Origin: Clostridia bacterium
GTDB lineage: Bacteria > Bacillota > Clostridia > Oscillospirales > CAG-272
Direction of reading: 5' to 3'
NCBI GenBank assembly: GCA_017440665.1
Contig: JAFSGU010000028.1
Span: 1-45,747, forward strand
Length of the DNA stretch: 45,747 nucleotides
How positions within the stretch are numbered: position 1 is the stretch's first letter; every line of letters begins with the position of its first letter. Positions 17,274-25,900 of the stretch are shown here, piece after piece. Both the position numbers and the translations under genes were made by a program. The notes under the pieces are model-generated. The model had not been told where the DNA came from, ran no database searches, and was given only the letters and a program-made list of their open reading frames with translations.

Positions 17274-17773
17274 TTTCTGCCCTCCGTTCTGAGGTTGATC
17301 CTTACCTTTTCCGTTTCACCGCCGTCAAACACGATGTCCGCAGTAAAAAGTCCGTCCTTCACCGTGAAGGACATATTTTTTACAGACAGTACCTTTTCAC
17401 CGGCCGTACGGTCAAGCTTTGCCGACATGGGTGAGAACAGCTCGTAAAGTGCTCCGTCGTGGCAGTACAGACGGGTAACGTAGGTCACTCCGTCGAAGGT
17501 CTCGGTGAAAAAGAAGGTGTCTCCGGTCTCCTTGGGGGTCGCCTCATCAAAATCTCCGACGAAAAAGCTGCCTGCGACAGCGCTTTGTGAAACGCGGGTA
17601 ATTACGTAGGAGGTGACGGTGCGGTGGTAATAATCGTCCGTGTCACGGGTGTTTGAACGGTTGTACAGACGTACACCCGTTATCAGCACTATTACGATAC
17701 AGGCGGCAAGCATGGCGAAGCACAGCGTGGGAAACATCCGTGCTATTTTCAGCTTTGGCGTACTCTCTCTCAT
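17270..17773 (-). CDS. DUF4860-like type IV filament protein
   Basis: One transmembrane helix (about 18-38) is followed by a domain with SYVITRVSQSAVAGSFFVGDF and YVTRLYCHDGALYELFSP. I recognise this as the DUF4860 pattern, a family found next to Clostridial type IV pilus genes. It probably sits in the assembly machine or filament tip. The ATG at 17773 is chosen because GAGAGGTG lies about 7 bases upstream; an in-frame TTG at 17797 would overlap the gene before it. Confidence 0.7.
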   Translation of the reverse strand: MRESTPKLKIARMFPTLCFAMLAACIVIVLITGVRLYNRSNTRDTDDYYHRTVTSYVITRVSQSAVAGSFFVGDFDEATPKETGDTFFFTETFDGVTYVTRLYCHDGALYELFSPMSAKLDRTAGEKVLSVKNMSFTVKDGLFTADIVFDGGETEKVRINLRTEGRK

Positions 17774-17777
17774 AACG

Positions 17778-18092
17778 TCACCTCTCCGGGTTTTCAAGGA
17801 CCGTTATGGACGGCATCAGATTTGACGCGTAAAGCTCGTATTTGACCGTGTATCGGTCGGTGTCGATCCTGACCCTGTAGTTTTCCACAAGGTAATCAAC
17901 GTTTGGCGGATACGCGCCCTCTACAGCGTAGCAGGACACTGCCGCACGCGTCAGCGTTTCTTCCAGCTTTTCCAAGTCGTGGGATGCCTTGTCGGTATTT
18001 AGTTCGGACAGTGCTGTGGAAAACAGCAATACGGCGGCAAGCATCAGCACGGGGATGGCTGACAGTCGCAGTATCTTGAAAAATGCTTTCAT
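17778..18092 (-). CDS. small pilin-like protein, 104 aa
   Basis: A hydrophobic N-terminal helix (about 8-29) is followed by a charged helix and a segment AAVSCYAVEGAYPPNVDYLV. This is the 'AxxCYAxEGxYPxxxxYL' signature common to Clostridial minor pilin-like proteins. It lies second in the filament part of the operon, 38 bases after the platform protein gene, and ends 4 bases before the next start. There is no strong prepilin cleavage motif. Confidence 0.65.
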   Translation of the reverse strand: MKAFFKILRLSAIPVLMLAAVLLFSTALSELNTDKASHDLEKLEETLTRAAVSCYAVEGAYPPNVDYLVENYRVRIDTDRYTVKYELYASNLMPSITVLENPER

Positions 18093-18130
18093 GGATATAC
18101 CGTGCCTTTACTGTAGGATTTATATGTAAG

Positions 18131-19177
18131 TCAGATGATCTTCATGATGTTGATAAGAGGAAGCATTACCGTAAGGAGCACGGCTCCCGTTATAAGCGAG
18201 GTGATAATGACCAGGGCGGGCTCGATGAGCGCCACGGTGTCGGCGATCTTTCTTTCGGCTTCCTCGGTGAGCCTTTCTGCGATCTCACTCATGCTCTCGT
18301 CTCCGGAGCCTGCCTGCATACCGATCTTCAGAAGTCTGCATGACGACGGAGGCAGCAGAGCCGTTTCCTTCAGGGCGTCCTCGAGAGGAGTACCTTCTTC
18401 CAGCAGACTGAGACATTTTTTTATGCGATCGGAGGCTTTTTTATTATCCGCAAGCATTTCGGAAGCGAAGATCACTCCGTCCTCAAAGGTAGCTCCGCTG
18501 TTTGCCGCCATAGAAAGGGCGCTTGCAAAATTTGCGCGGCTGACGGCAAGAAGTATCCCGCGGTCTCCCGCGATGCTGCAGAACAGCTTAACTGCAAAAC
18601 GGCGGGCGGGCGGTATAAGATAAACGGCAAGAGCGGTGACGGCTATGCCGACTGTCACGGCGACGAGTACGGGAAGTGCGCCGTTAAGCCACTGACCGAG
18701 GGATAGGATCCCCGCGGCGGCTCCCGTCATGCTTCCGCCGAGGGAAGCGTAAACGTCGTTGAATACGGGGATCACCTTAGTAAGCAGAACGCATATGACC
18801 ACAAGCATCAGCATGACCAGGATGGCAGGATACGTGAGAGCATCACGTATCTGTCTTGCGATACGGCATCTGTCCTCGTGATACTTTGCGGCGGCGGCAA
18901 GACTGTCCTCCAGCTTGCCTACGTTTTCGCCTACTCTCAGAAGGGCTACAGTATGATGGGGGAAAGCTCCGCTGTCCGACAATACGTCGGCGAAGAAGGC
19001 ACCGTCCTCAAGTCCGTTGCAAAGGACTGAGAAAAGCTCTTTCGTTTTACTGTCAGATTCTTCTTCGGCCATGAGGCTTACGCAGTCGCTTATGGGATAT
19101 CCTGCTTTAAACATGGTATGAATACCGTAAAAGAAGTCGCGCAGGGCTTCATGTGACAAACGCGGTATGCGGGACAT
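18131..19177 (-). CDS. type II secretion/type IV pilus platform protein (GspF/PilC family)
   Basis: Two tandem T2SSF domains are visible: an N-terminal one (about 10-135, LSVLCNGLEDGAFFADVLSD-type repeat and AFPHHTVALLRVGENVGKLE) and a C-terminal one (about 205-340, FASALSMAANSGATFEDGV, LLKIGMQAGSGDESMSEIAE). Three membrane segments lie at about 140-160, 190-215 and 320-345. It is the inner-membrane platform on which pilins are assembled and which the ATPase turns. The ATG at 19177 has AAGGAG upstream; a longer frame to 19267 has no RBS and overlaps the gene before it. Confidence 0.9.
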   Translation of the reverse strand: MSRIPRLSHEALRDFFYGIHTMFKAGYPISDCVSLMAEEESDSKTKELFSVLCNGLEDGAFFADVLSDSGAFPHHTVALLRVGENVGKLEDSLAAAAKYHEDRCRIARQIRDALTYPAILVMLMLVVICVLLTKVIPVFNDVYASLGGSMTGAAAGILSLGQWLNGALPVLVAVTVGIAVTALAVYLIPPARRFAVKLFCSIAGDRGILLAVSRANFASALSMAANSGATFEDGVIFASEMLADNKKASDRIKKCLSLLEEGTPLEDALKETALLPPSSCRLLKIGMQAGSGDESMSEIAERLTEEAERKIADTVALIEPALVIITSLITGAVLLTVMLPLINIMKII

Positions 19178-19202
19178 GATGAATACTCCTTTCGGGAGAG
19201 AC

Positions 19203-20498
19203 TTAGTATACGTATTTTGAGGTGTAGGTGATCCTGTTGATGGCGTCGGCGGAACCTGTAGCGGCAAAGGTAGGATCCATGGTCTGCCAGTTTACTCCGT
19301 TAAAGAAGATAACTCCATCCACCCATCCGGTCTCTTCGGACCACACGCTGATCCATGCGTGGTACTCAACGCCTGCGTAGCCGATGACCAGCTTACAGGG
19401 AACGTCAAGGCTTCTGAGCATTCCTGCCATAAGAGCGGCGTAGTCAAAGCATATGCCGCGGCGGGACGTGAGGACCTGGTCAAGGTCGGGCAGATATCCG
19501 CTCTGTACGGTAGCCGCCTTTTCATAATCGTAGGAAATATTCGTTACGACGTAATTGTATACAGCCTTAACCTTTTCGATCATGGACGCGCCGTCGTGGA
19601 TAACGGTAGATGCCGTCTGACAGGTTATGGGCTCGTTTTCGTAGTTGACGTACTGATTGGGACGAAGGAAGGGCGCGAACTCATTTTTCAGAGAAACGTT
19701 CATTGACGCACTCAGTACCGTGGAGTATCGGTTATCCACAACGTTACGGAACAGCTTGACCGTGTATGATCCGTTTCCGTCAGAAAGAGGGAATACTGTC
19801 CACTCTCCGGGGGATACGCTGTAGGTATAGGTGGTGGTGGGACCCGTCACCTGGACCTTAAGACGTACGCCGAAATCAGTATGGAACTTTGCCATAACGT
19901 ATCCGTCAGCCATGTTTGAGTAATCGATGACGGCATCGGAATTGGATTCTGTAAGCGTACCCGGTGCCGTTGGACGCAGAACGGTTATCTGCGCGGGCTT
20001 CAGAATGGGCGCAAGCGCCTCACCCTCATCTTTGAGGTCAGGCTCCTCGGTCACAGGCTCGGTCACGGGAGGCTCTGTTACGGGAGGCTCGGTAGGAGCA
20101 GGCTCCGAGTACACGGGCTCGGTGTATGCCGGCTCAGTGTATACGGGTTCTGTGGGAGCAGGTTCGGTTGTGGCAGGCTCCGTGGCAGCGGGCTCTGTGG
20201 TGGGCGCCTCTGTTTCTGTGACAGCAGGCTCTGTGGTCTCGGGAGCGGAAGTTTCACTGTCGGAGGAGCTCTCGGCAGTTGTTTGCTCGGCGGGCTCTGT
20301 GGTCTCGGGAGCGGAAGAGGGCTCGTCGCTTTCCGTCATGCTTTCTGAGGCAGAAACGGAGTCGGTGGTGTGAGCCTCCGTGTCTTTCGAAGGCTTTTCG
20401 GGGGAATCGCTGAAGAAATATATTGAAGCCGCAACAATTCCGCCGATGAGAATGACTATGGCAGCGGCTATGATGGATATTTTCTGATATTTATTCAC
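19203..20498 (-). CDS. membrane-anchored transglutaminase-like surface protein
   Basis: The start is GTG at 20498 with AAAGGACG upstream. An N-terminal membrane anchor (about 9-31) is followed by a long low-complexity stalk of Thr-Glu-Pro repeats (~55-155, TEPVYTEPAYTEP). A beta domain comes next (~170-280), then a transglutaminase-like core (~300-420). The catalytic triad is visible as Cys in R-R-G-I-C-F-D-Y-A, His in V-E-Y-H-A-W-I and Asp in M-D-P-T-F. Such enzymes crosslink or cleave peptides outside the cell. As first gene of a pilus operon it may act on the filament or envelope (inference). Confidence 0.85.
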   Translation of the reverse strand: MNKYQKISIIAAAIVILIGGIVAASIYFFSDSPEKPSKDTEAHTTDSVSASESMTESDEPSSAPETTEPAEQTTAESSSDSETSAPETTEPAVTETEAPTTEPAATEPATTEPAPTEPVYTEPAYTEPVYSEPAPTEPPVTEPPVTEPVTEEPDLKDEGEALAPILKPAQITVLRPTAPGTLTESNSDAVIDYSNMADGYVMAKFHTDFGVRLKVQVTGPTTTYTYSVSPGEWTVFPLSDGNGSYTVKLFRNVVDNRYSTVLSASMNVSLKNEFAPFLRPNQYVNYENEPITCQTASTVIHDGASMIEKVKAVYNYVVTNISYDYEKAATVQSGYLPDLDQVLTSRRGICFDYAALMAGMLRSLDVPCKLVIGYAGVEYHAWISVWSEETGWVDGVIFFNGVNWQTMDPTFAATGSADAINRITYTSKYVY

Positions 20499-20580
20499 GT
20501 CAGATCGTCCTTTCGGGAGTTTTTCGCGGTGATACAATTGTCGGTCATTGGAGGTGCCAAAAACACAATACCACAGATAC

Positions 20581-20609
20581 AGTATACTACATCTTATTTG
20601 ATGTGTCAA
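20581..20609 (-). promoter_or_regulatory. sigma-A promoter of the type IV filament operon
   Basis: Reading minus: consensus TTGACA (20604-20609), a 17-base spacer and TATACT (20581-20586). It is the best sigma-A match in the window and drives genes 20498 to 15425. Confidence 0.85.
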
Positions 20610-20711
20610 GAGAGACAGATGTCCCGGTGCACTGTTGCACGTATAAAAAATATAACAGACACAAATATTACCGCATAATGGCTGGGAAATGGGAAAACAT
20701 CAAAAAAACTC

Positions 20712-20740
20712 TTGCAAAATACGTGTCGATATGCTAAAAT
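20712..20740 (+). promoter_or_regulatory. sigma-A promoter of the SARP-GGDEF-NRPS operon
   Basis: TTGCAA (20712-20717), a 17-base spacer and TAAAAT (20735-20740). The start codon is at 20826, leaving a leader of about 80 bases with GGGAGG immediately before the TTG start. Confidence 0.7.
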
Positions 20741-20825
20741 GGTTATGTATAACATAAAATGGGTGAGTTATCCTTACATATAGATTATATGCACAGAGCA
20801 CTGCTCTAAAGGGAGGTGTAACAGA

Positions 20826-22007
20826 TTGAAAGAAATTTATGTAAAGACTTTCGGAGATCTTATTATCGGTACAGATGAAAGGAAAATTTCCAGCGAAGGA
20901 AGCCGTTCGCGTAAGGCGTGGGTAGCCCTCGGATATTTAATATGTAACAGACATAAAACGGTGAAAAAGAGCGAGCTCATCGAGCTTCTGTGGGGGCACG
21001 GTGATGAAAGCATGAATTCTGCAGGTGCGCTTAAGACGCTTATCTACAGAGTACGCGGAGAGCTCGAACGCCTGTGGGAGGGTGCCGGCCGCGACCTTAT
21101 ACTGTCAGACGGTGACGGTTACCGTTTTAATTGGGCGTGTCCCATTACGGTGGACTGCGAGTCCTTCGGCGAGGACACTCACAACGTTGACGAGATACTT
21201 GAAAAGCTTCACTTATACCGCGGGGATTTTCTGCGCAACATGGGCTCTGAGATCTGGGTGCTTACTCTTGGCGCGCATTATCACAACATATACGTGTCGC
21301 GTATTATGGAAGTGGCTCCCATGCTCCGGGCACAGGGCCGTGGAGATGAGCTGCTTTCGTTCTGGCATATCGTGTCACAGATCGAGCCCTTCAACGAGGA
21401 CCTTCATCGCATATTCATGCGTGCATACATAGATTCAAACCGTCAGCAGGATGCCATGAAGATATACCGCAAGCTGAAGGACAGACTTCTCTCCGAGCTG
21501 GGTGTTCTTCCCGGTGACGAGGTACGCGCTCTTTATCACGAGGCTAAACGTATCAACAATTATCATACGCTGTCTGTGGAGAATCTGAAGGATCAGCTTC
21601 GCGAGACCGATGCTCCCAGCGGAGCAATGATCTGCGAATACGACTTTTTCAGAGTTCTCTACCGCTCTATGGCGCGAAGCGTTTCACGAAGCGGCATCGC
21701 CGTACATATCGCGCTTCTTATTCTTGTTGACAAAAGCGGTAACGAGCTTACTGCAAAGAAGCTGGAGCGTTCCATGGAAAATCTTGAGGAGGTTATCCGT
21801 ACCTCACTTCGCCGCGGAGATTCCGCCGCAAAGTGTACCTCCTCTCAGTACGTTATAATGCTTCCCTCCGCCAATTACGAGAACAGCTGTATGGTATGCG
21901 AAAGAATAGCTAAAGCATACAGCAGAAAGTATCCGGGCAGTGACACCATGATACATTACGAGGTGTGCCCCATAGATCTTGATGAAAAGGATTTCATGTT
22001 GACGTGA
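20826..22007 (+). CDS. SARP/BTAD transcriptional regulator with degenerate GGDEF-like tail
   Basis: The start is TTG, supported by GGGAGG 11 bases upstream. Residues 1-105 form an OmpR-type winged helix. Residues ~110-245 form a bacterial transcriptional activator (BTAD) TPR domain, recognised by LYRGDFL, SQIEPFNEDLHRIFM and IYRKLKDRLLSELGV. Together they have the architecture of SARP activators, which often control secondary metabolism. The C-terminal ~120 residues align with a GGDEF domain whose signature is T-S-S-Q-Y (338-342), so it cannot be a cyclase. The upstream R329-R-G-D332 matches the c-di-GMP-binding RxxD I-site at the correct 5-residue distance. Its stop overlaps the next start by 4 bases, so it is coupled to the diguanylate cyclase. 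It is a plausible pathway activator sensing c-di-GMP (inference). Confidence 0.82.
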   Translation: MKEIYVKTFGDLIIGTDERKISSEGSRSRKAWVALGYLICNRHKTVKKSELIELLWGHGDESMNSAGALKTLIYRVRGELERLWEGAGRDLILSDGDGYRFNWACPITVDCESFGEDTHNVDEILEKLHLYRGDFLRNMGSEIWVLTLGAHYHNIYVSRIMEVAPMLRAQGRGDELLSFWHIVSQIEPFNEDLHRIFMRAYIDSNRQQDAMKIYRKLKDRLLSELGVLPGDEVRALYHEAKRINNYHTLSVENLKDQLRETDAPSGAMICEYDFFRVLYRSMARSVSRSGIAVHIALLILVDKSGNELTAKKLERSMENLEEVIRTSLRRGDSAAKCTSSQYVIMLPSANYENSCMVCERIAKAYSRKYPGSDTMIHYEVCPIDLDEKDFMLT

Positions 22008-22966
22008 GAATTATTAACGAATTATACGGCAGAGATTTTATAACTTATGAATGCTCTGCGGACGAAGAAACGAGCTTTACGGGCAATGTCGGTAAGATCA
22101 TGACGTTCTTCGGGTACGAGGAAACGTATGCTCCGCAGCCGGCAGCTCTTTGGGATATCGTCTTTGACGGTGAGCTTGAAAAACGCAAAGATATGTTCGT
22201 TCGTCAGCTTCAATGCGGTGAAATAGAGATGTTTTTGCCCATTGTATGCGGTAATGGAGACGTACGGTGGTTCTTAAACCGCGGTCACCGACACGGCGAC
22301 GTTCTCGTGGGATTGTTCGCTTCGGTCGGCAGGGTCAAAGAGCTATTTGATCAACAGCATGACAGAATAACCCGTTACAAGGAACGTCTTAAGCATACGG
22401 AGACCATGGTCAGCACTCTTCAGGTGCTGTCCGAACAGGACTCCTTGACAAAGCTCTACAACTCGGATACTACAAGACGTTTGTGTACAGAGTATCTTGC
22501 AGCCTCCCATTCGACCTGTGCTCTTATTATGCTTGACCTTGACGGCTTCAAGCAGGTCAACGACGTGCTTGGGCATATGGAGGGTGACAGAGTTATCACC
22601 TGCGTTGCAGAAGGAATAAAGAAAATATTCCGTTCGGGCGACGTGGTCGGCCGTGTTGGCGGAGACGAGTTCCTCGTTCTTATGAAGGACGTTCCCGACG
22701 TTGATATCGTCAAGAGAAAATGCTCGTCTATCGTTGAGGCTTCGTCCAAGCTTGCGGCTGAGCTTGATTGCGAGTTCTTCGGATGCTCCGTGGGAGCGGT
22801 AGTGTCTGTACGGTGCGGAGATTACGATGAGTTGTTCCGCGTAGCTGATACGATCATGTATAACGTGAAGAATAACGGTGGTCACGACTTTAAAGTGATT
22901 TCCGATACGGACCAAGAATATAAAAAACTTATTAATGCAAAAGAGGCATCTCATCATGAGTACTGA
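22004..22966 (+). CDS. PAS-GGDEF diguanylate cyclase
   Basis: The N-terminal ~115 residues form a PAS-like sensor (KIMTFFGYEETYAPQPAALW, PIVCGNGDVRWFLNRGH). A short coiled linker follows, then a complete GGDEF domain (~145-305). The catalytic G-G-D-E-F is intact at 219-223, with LSEQDSLTKLYN at the domain start and LDLDGFKQVND in place. The I-site R210-S-G-D213 for product inhibition is present. It makes c-di-GMP from two GTP. The GTG start overlaps the regulator stop, and the 3' end overlaps the NRPS start, so all three are translated as one coupled unit. Confidence 0.9.
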   Translation: MRIINELYGRDFITYECSADEETSFTGNVGKIMTFFGYEETYAPQPAALWDIVFDGELEKRKDMFVRQLQCGEIEMFLPIVCGNGDVRWFLNRGHRHGDVLVGLFASVGRVKELFDQQHDRITRYKERLKHTETMVSTLQVLSEQDSLTKLYNSDTTRRLCTEYLAASHSTCALIMLDLDGFKQVNDVLGHMEGDRVITCVAEGIKKIFRSGDVVGRVGGDEFLVLMKDVPDVDIVKRKCSSIVEASSKLAAELDCEFFGCSVGAVVSVRCGDYDELFRVADTIMYNVKNNGGHDFKVISDTDQEYKKLINAKEASHHEY

Positions 22967-25900
22967 AAACGGAAGAGAATATTTTCCCCTATCCCTGAGC
23001 CAACAGAATATTCTCGGCCTTGAGCGTGCGCTTTCGGGCACGTCGGTCAACAATATCAGCACCACTGTGAAAATCAGGGGACGTCTTGATTTTGCCGTTT
23101 TGGAGAAGAGCATCAATGCTGTTATAGAGGCTGATTCCACTTTGCGCACACGCCTTGTATCTACTACCGAGGGAATGATGCAGTACCGTGTCCCCTTCGA
23201 AAAAGAAGAGATTCCCGTATACGACTTTACGAATACCAGTGCGGACGGTATCGAAAACTGGGAATGTGCCGTGACGAGAGAGGCGATCTTCGCAGAGAAT
23301 GCTCCTTTGTACCGATTTGTCCTTTTCAGAGCATCTGAGGACGTGGGCGGTATACTCGTAAAGCTTCACCATATAATCGCGGACGGATGGTCTCAGATAA
23401 TGCTTTGCAACAAGATAGCAAAGCTGTATCTGGAGCTTTTGTCCGGAAACGGCGAGGCGACAGTGGAACTCTCTCCCGATTACAGACTGCACATACAGGA
23501 GGAGAACGATTATCTCGCATCCTCCGCATATAAAAAGGACGAGCGCTATTGGCGCCGTATGGTATCCTCTGCAGGAGATGCGTCCTGTCTCAAGAACGTT
23601 GTGGGTGCGACGGTAAGCCCTGTTGGCAAAAGACTCAGCTTTGATCTGCCTCAGGTGATAAATCACGCCATCTTTTCCTATTGTCAGGAGAAGAGAGTTG
23701 CCCCCTTTGCGGTGTTCTATATGGCTCTCGCTATATATTTCAAGAGAAACGGCGGAGACGACAGCTTTACTGTAGGTGTGCCGATCTTCAACCGTACCAG
23801 CCATACCTTCAAGCAGAGTACGGGAATGTTCGTGACTACGCTTCCCTTCTTTAACGAGATCAGTGATGAGTGGACTCTCAATGAATTTAACGAGGATCTT
23901 GCGGAAAAGTGGTTCGAACTGCTGAAGCATCAGCGTTATCCCTTTGGAAGGATATGCGATCTTGCCGGTAACGACGGCAGACTCTTCAATATTGCGCTCT
24001 CCTATCAGGACAGCAAGATGTATGAGAGCAGAGATGCTTCCGTTATGCTGAACGGCAGATGGCATTACTGCGGATATCAGGCCGAGCAGCTCACCATCCA
24101 TCTTACGAATCTTAAAAATCATCAGCAATACGCGGTGGATTACGATTTCCTCGCTCAGTTCTTTACTGAAGAGGATATCACCGCGCTTCACCGCGGAATT
24201 TGTCATATACTGGTGGAGGCTCTGGGTGACCCCGATAAGCCTATCCACAAGCTCAACGTGCTTTCCCTTGAGGAAAAGGAAAAGGTGCTTTACAGCTTTA
24301 ACGACACGGACAGATATCTTGAGGATATCAGCGTTTTCGAGTCTCTCATCAAGACCAGCAGACGTTATCTCAACCGTGTTGCCGTAATCCATCGAGGCGA
24401 GCGCGTTACCTACGGTGCCTTGCTTCACCGCGCGGCTCAGTTTGCAGAGGCAATGGGTGAGGCGGCGGAGCGGGAAGATGCACTTGCAGCGATACTTCTG
24501 CCCCGAGGTACCGAACTGTTTGCGGCAATGGTTGGTGCGGTCCAGCAGGACTGCCCCTATATGCTCCTGTCGGACAGCCTGCCCACAGAACGCGTTAAGA
24601 CTATCCTTGAAAAGAGCAAAGCGACGGTGCTTATCACCGATAAGGAGGGTAAGCGCAGACTTGGCGGCATCTCCATATCCGTAGTGGGTGTAGAGGATGC
24701 GGACGAGTGCTACGGTATACCCATGCGTAAGTGTCCCGAGTGCGACTGCAGCGCGGGAGACCGTCTTGCTTATGTGGTATACACCTCAGGCTCGACCGGT
24801 GAGCCCAAGGGCGTTGAGATCACTCAGCGAAATCTGCTCAATCTTTCTCAGGAGATGGAGGACGTATACGGAAAGGGCGCAGTCCTTTCAGTATGTAACG
24901 TGGGCTTTGACGCCTTTATGCTGGAGAGCATGGTGGCTCTCCTTAACGGACGTACCGTAGTCCTGCCGGAGGACTCCGAACTCGAGAGCGCAGAGCGCCT
25001 TGCTTCACTTATAAACGGTTATGCCGTCGGCTTCATTTCACTTACTCCCTCCAGACTTGCGGCATTCCTTCGCGTTGACGCGTTCAAAAACGTTATGTGG
25101 CGAATGGAGAGCATCGTCTGCGGAGGCGAGGCATTCCCTCATGAGCTTCTTAAAAAGCTTAAGGAATGTACCATGGCGCGCATCTACAATCAGTACGGCC
25201 CCTCCGAGACTACCGTTGCAGTCAGCATGAAGGAGCTTTCACATGCGGACAAGATCACCGTAGGCTCTCCCATGGGCAACTGTAAGATGTACGTTCTTGA
25301 CAAGCATATGAATCCCCTCCCCATTGGCGGAAACGGACGGCTGTTCGTGGGAGGAAAATGCGTCGGACGCGGTTACAGAAACCGTCCCGATCTCACAGCC
25401 GCATCATTCAGACCCAATCCCTTCGTTCATGAGGATACAGTATACGATACGGGAGACCTTGCTTCGTGGACTCCCACGGGTGAGATCGTGCTTTCAGGCA
25501 GAGCTGACCGTCAGATCAAGCTGAGAGGCCTTCGCATTGAGCTTCAGGAGGTATCCTCGTGCATCGAATCCCACCCCGACGTCACGTCGGCACACGCGGC
25601 TGTACGCGTTATGAACGGCCAGCAGGTGCTGGGTGTGTATTACGTGTCCGAGAGCGAGATAGACGATAGTGAGCTTATCTCACATGCGGCCACATATCTG
25701 CCCGGATATATGGTTCCGGGATTCCTGCTCCGCGTCGACAGCTTCCCCTTCACGCCTAACGGAAAGATTGATGAGAACGCGCTTCCCATGCCTGAGCTGT
25801 CGGATGACGACGGTGTGGAAAGCCCCTCCGGCGAAAAGGTACTTGCGATATTCAAAAAAGTGCTCCGCCGAGAGGAGCTGGAGGCTTCCCACGACTACTT

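Larger units (their letters stand above)
20499..20825. other. divergent promoter region between pilus operon and biosynthetic locus
   Basis: No gene is present. The region holds two oppositely directed sigma-A promoters (20581-20609 minus, 20712-20740 plus) and a 5' leader of about 80 bases ahead of the SARP-like gene. No TGTGACCG repeats of the adhesin type were seen here. Confidence 0.7.

Noticed and set aside
19178-19267. Upstream extension of the GspF/PilC gene
   Set aside because: It has no RBS and overlaps the transglutaminase gene; the ATG at 19177 follows AAGGAG.
22989-24428. Minus-strand frame of 479 codons inside the NRPS
   Set aside because: The plus strand carries an unmistakable condensation domain with the HHxxxDG motif.
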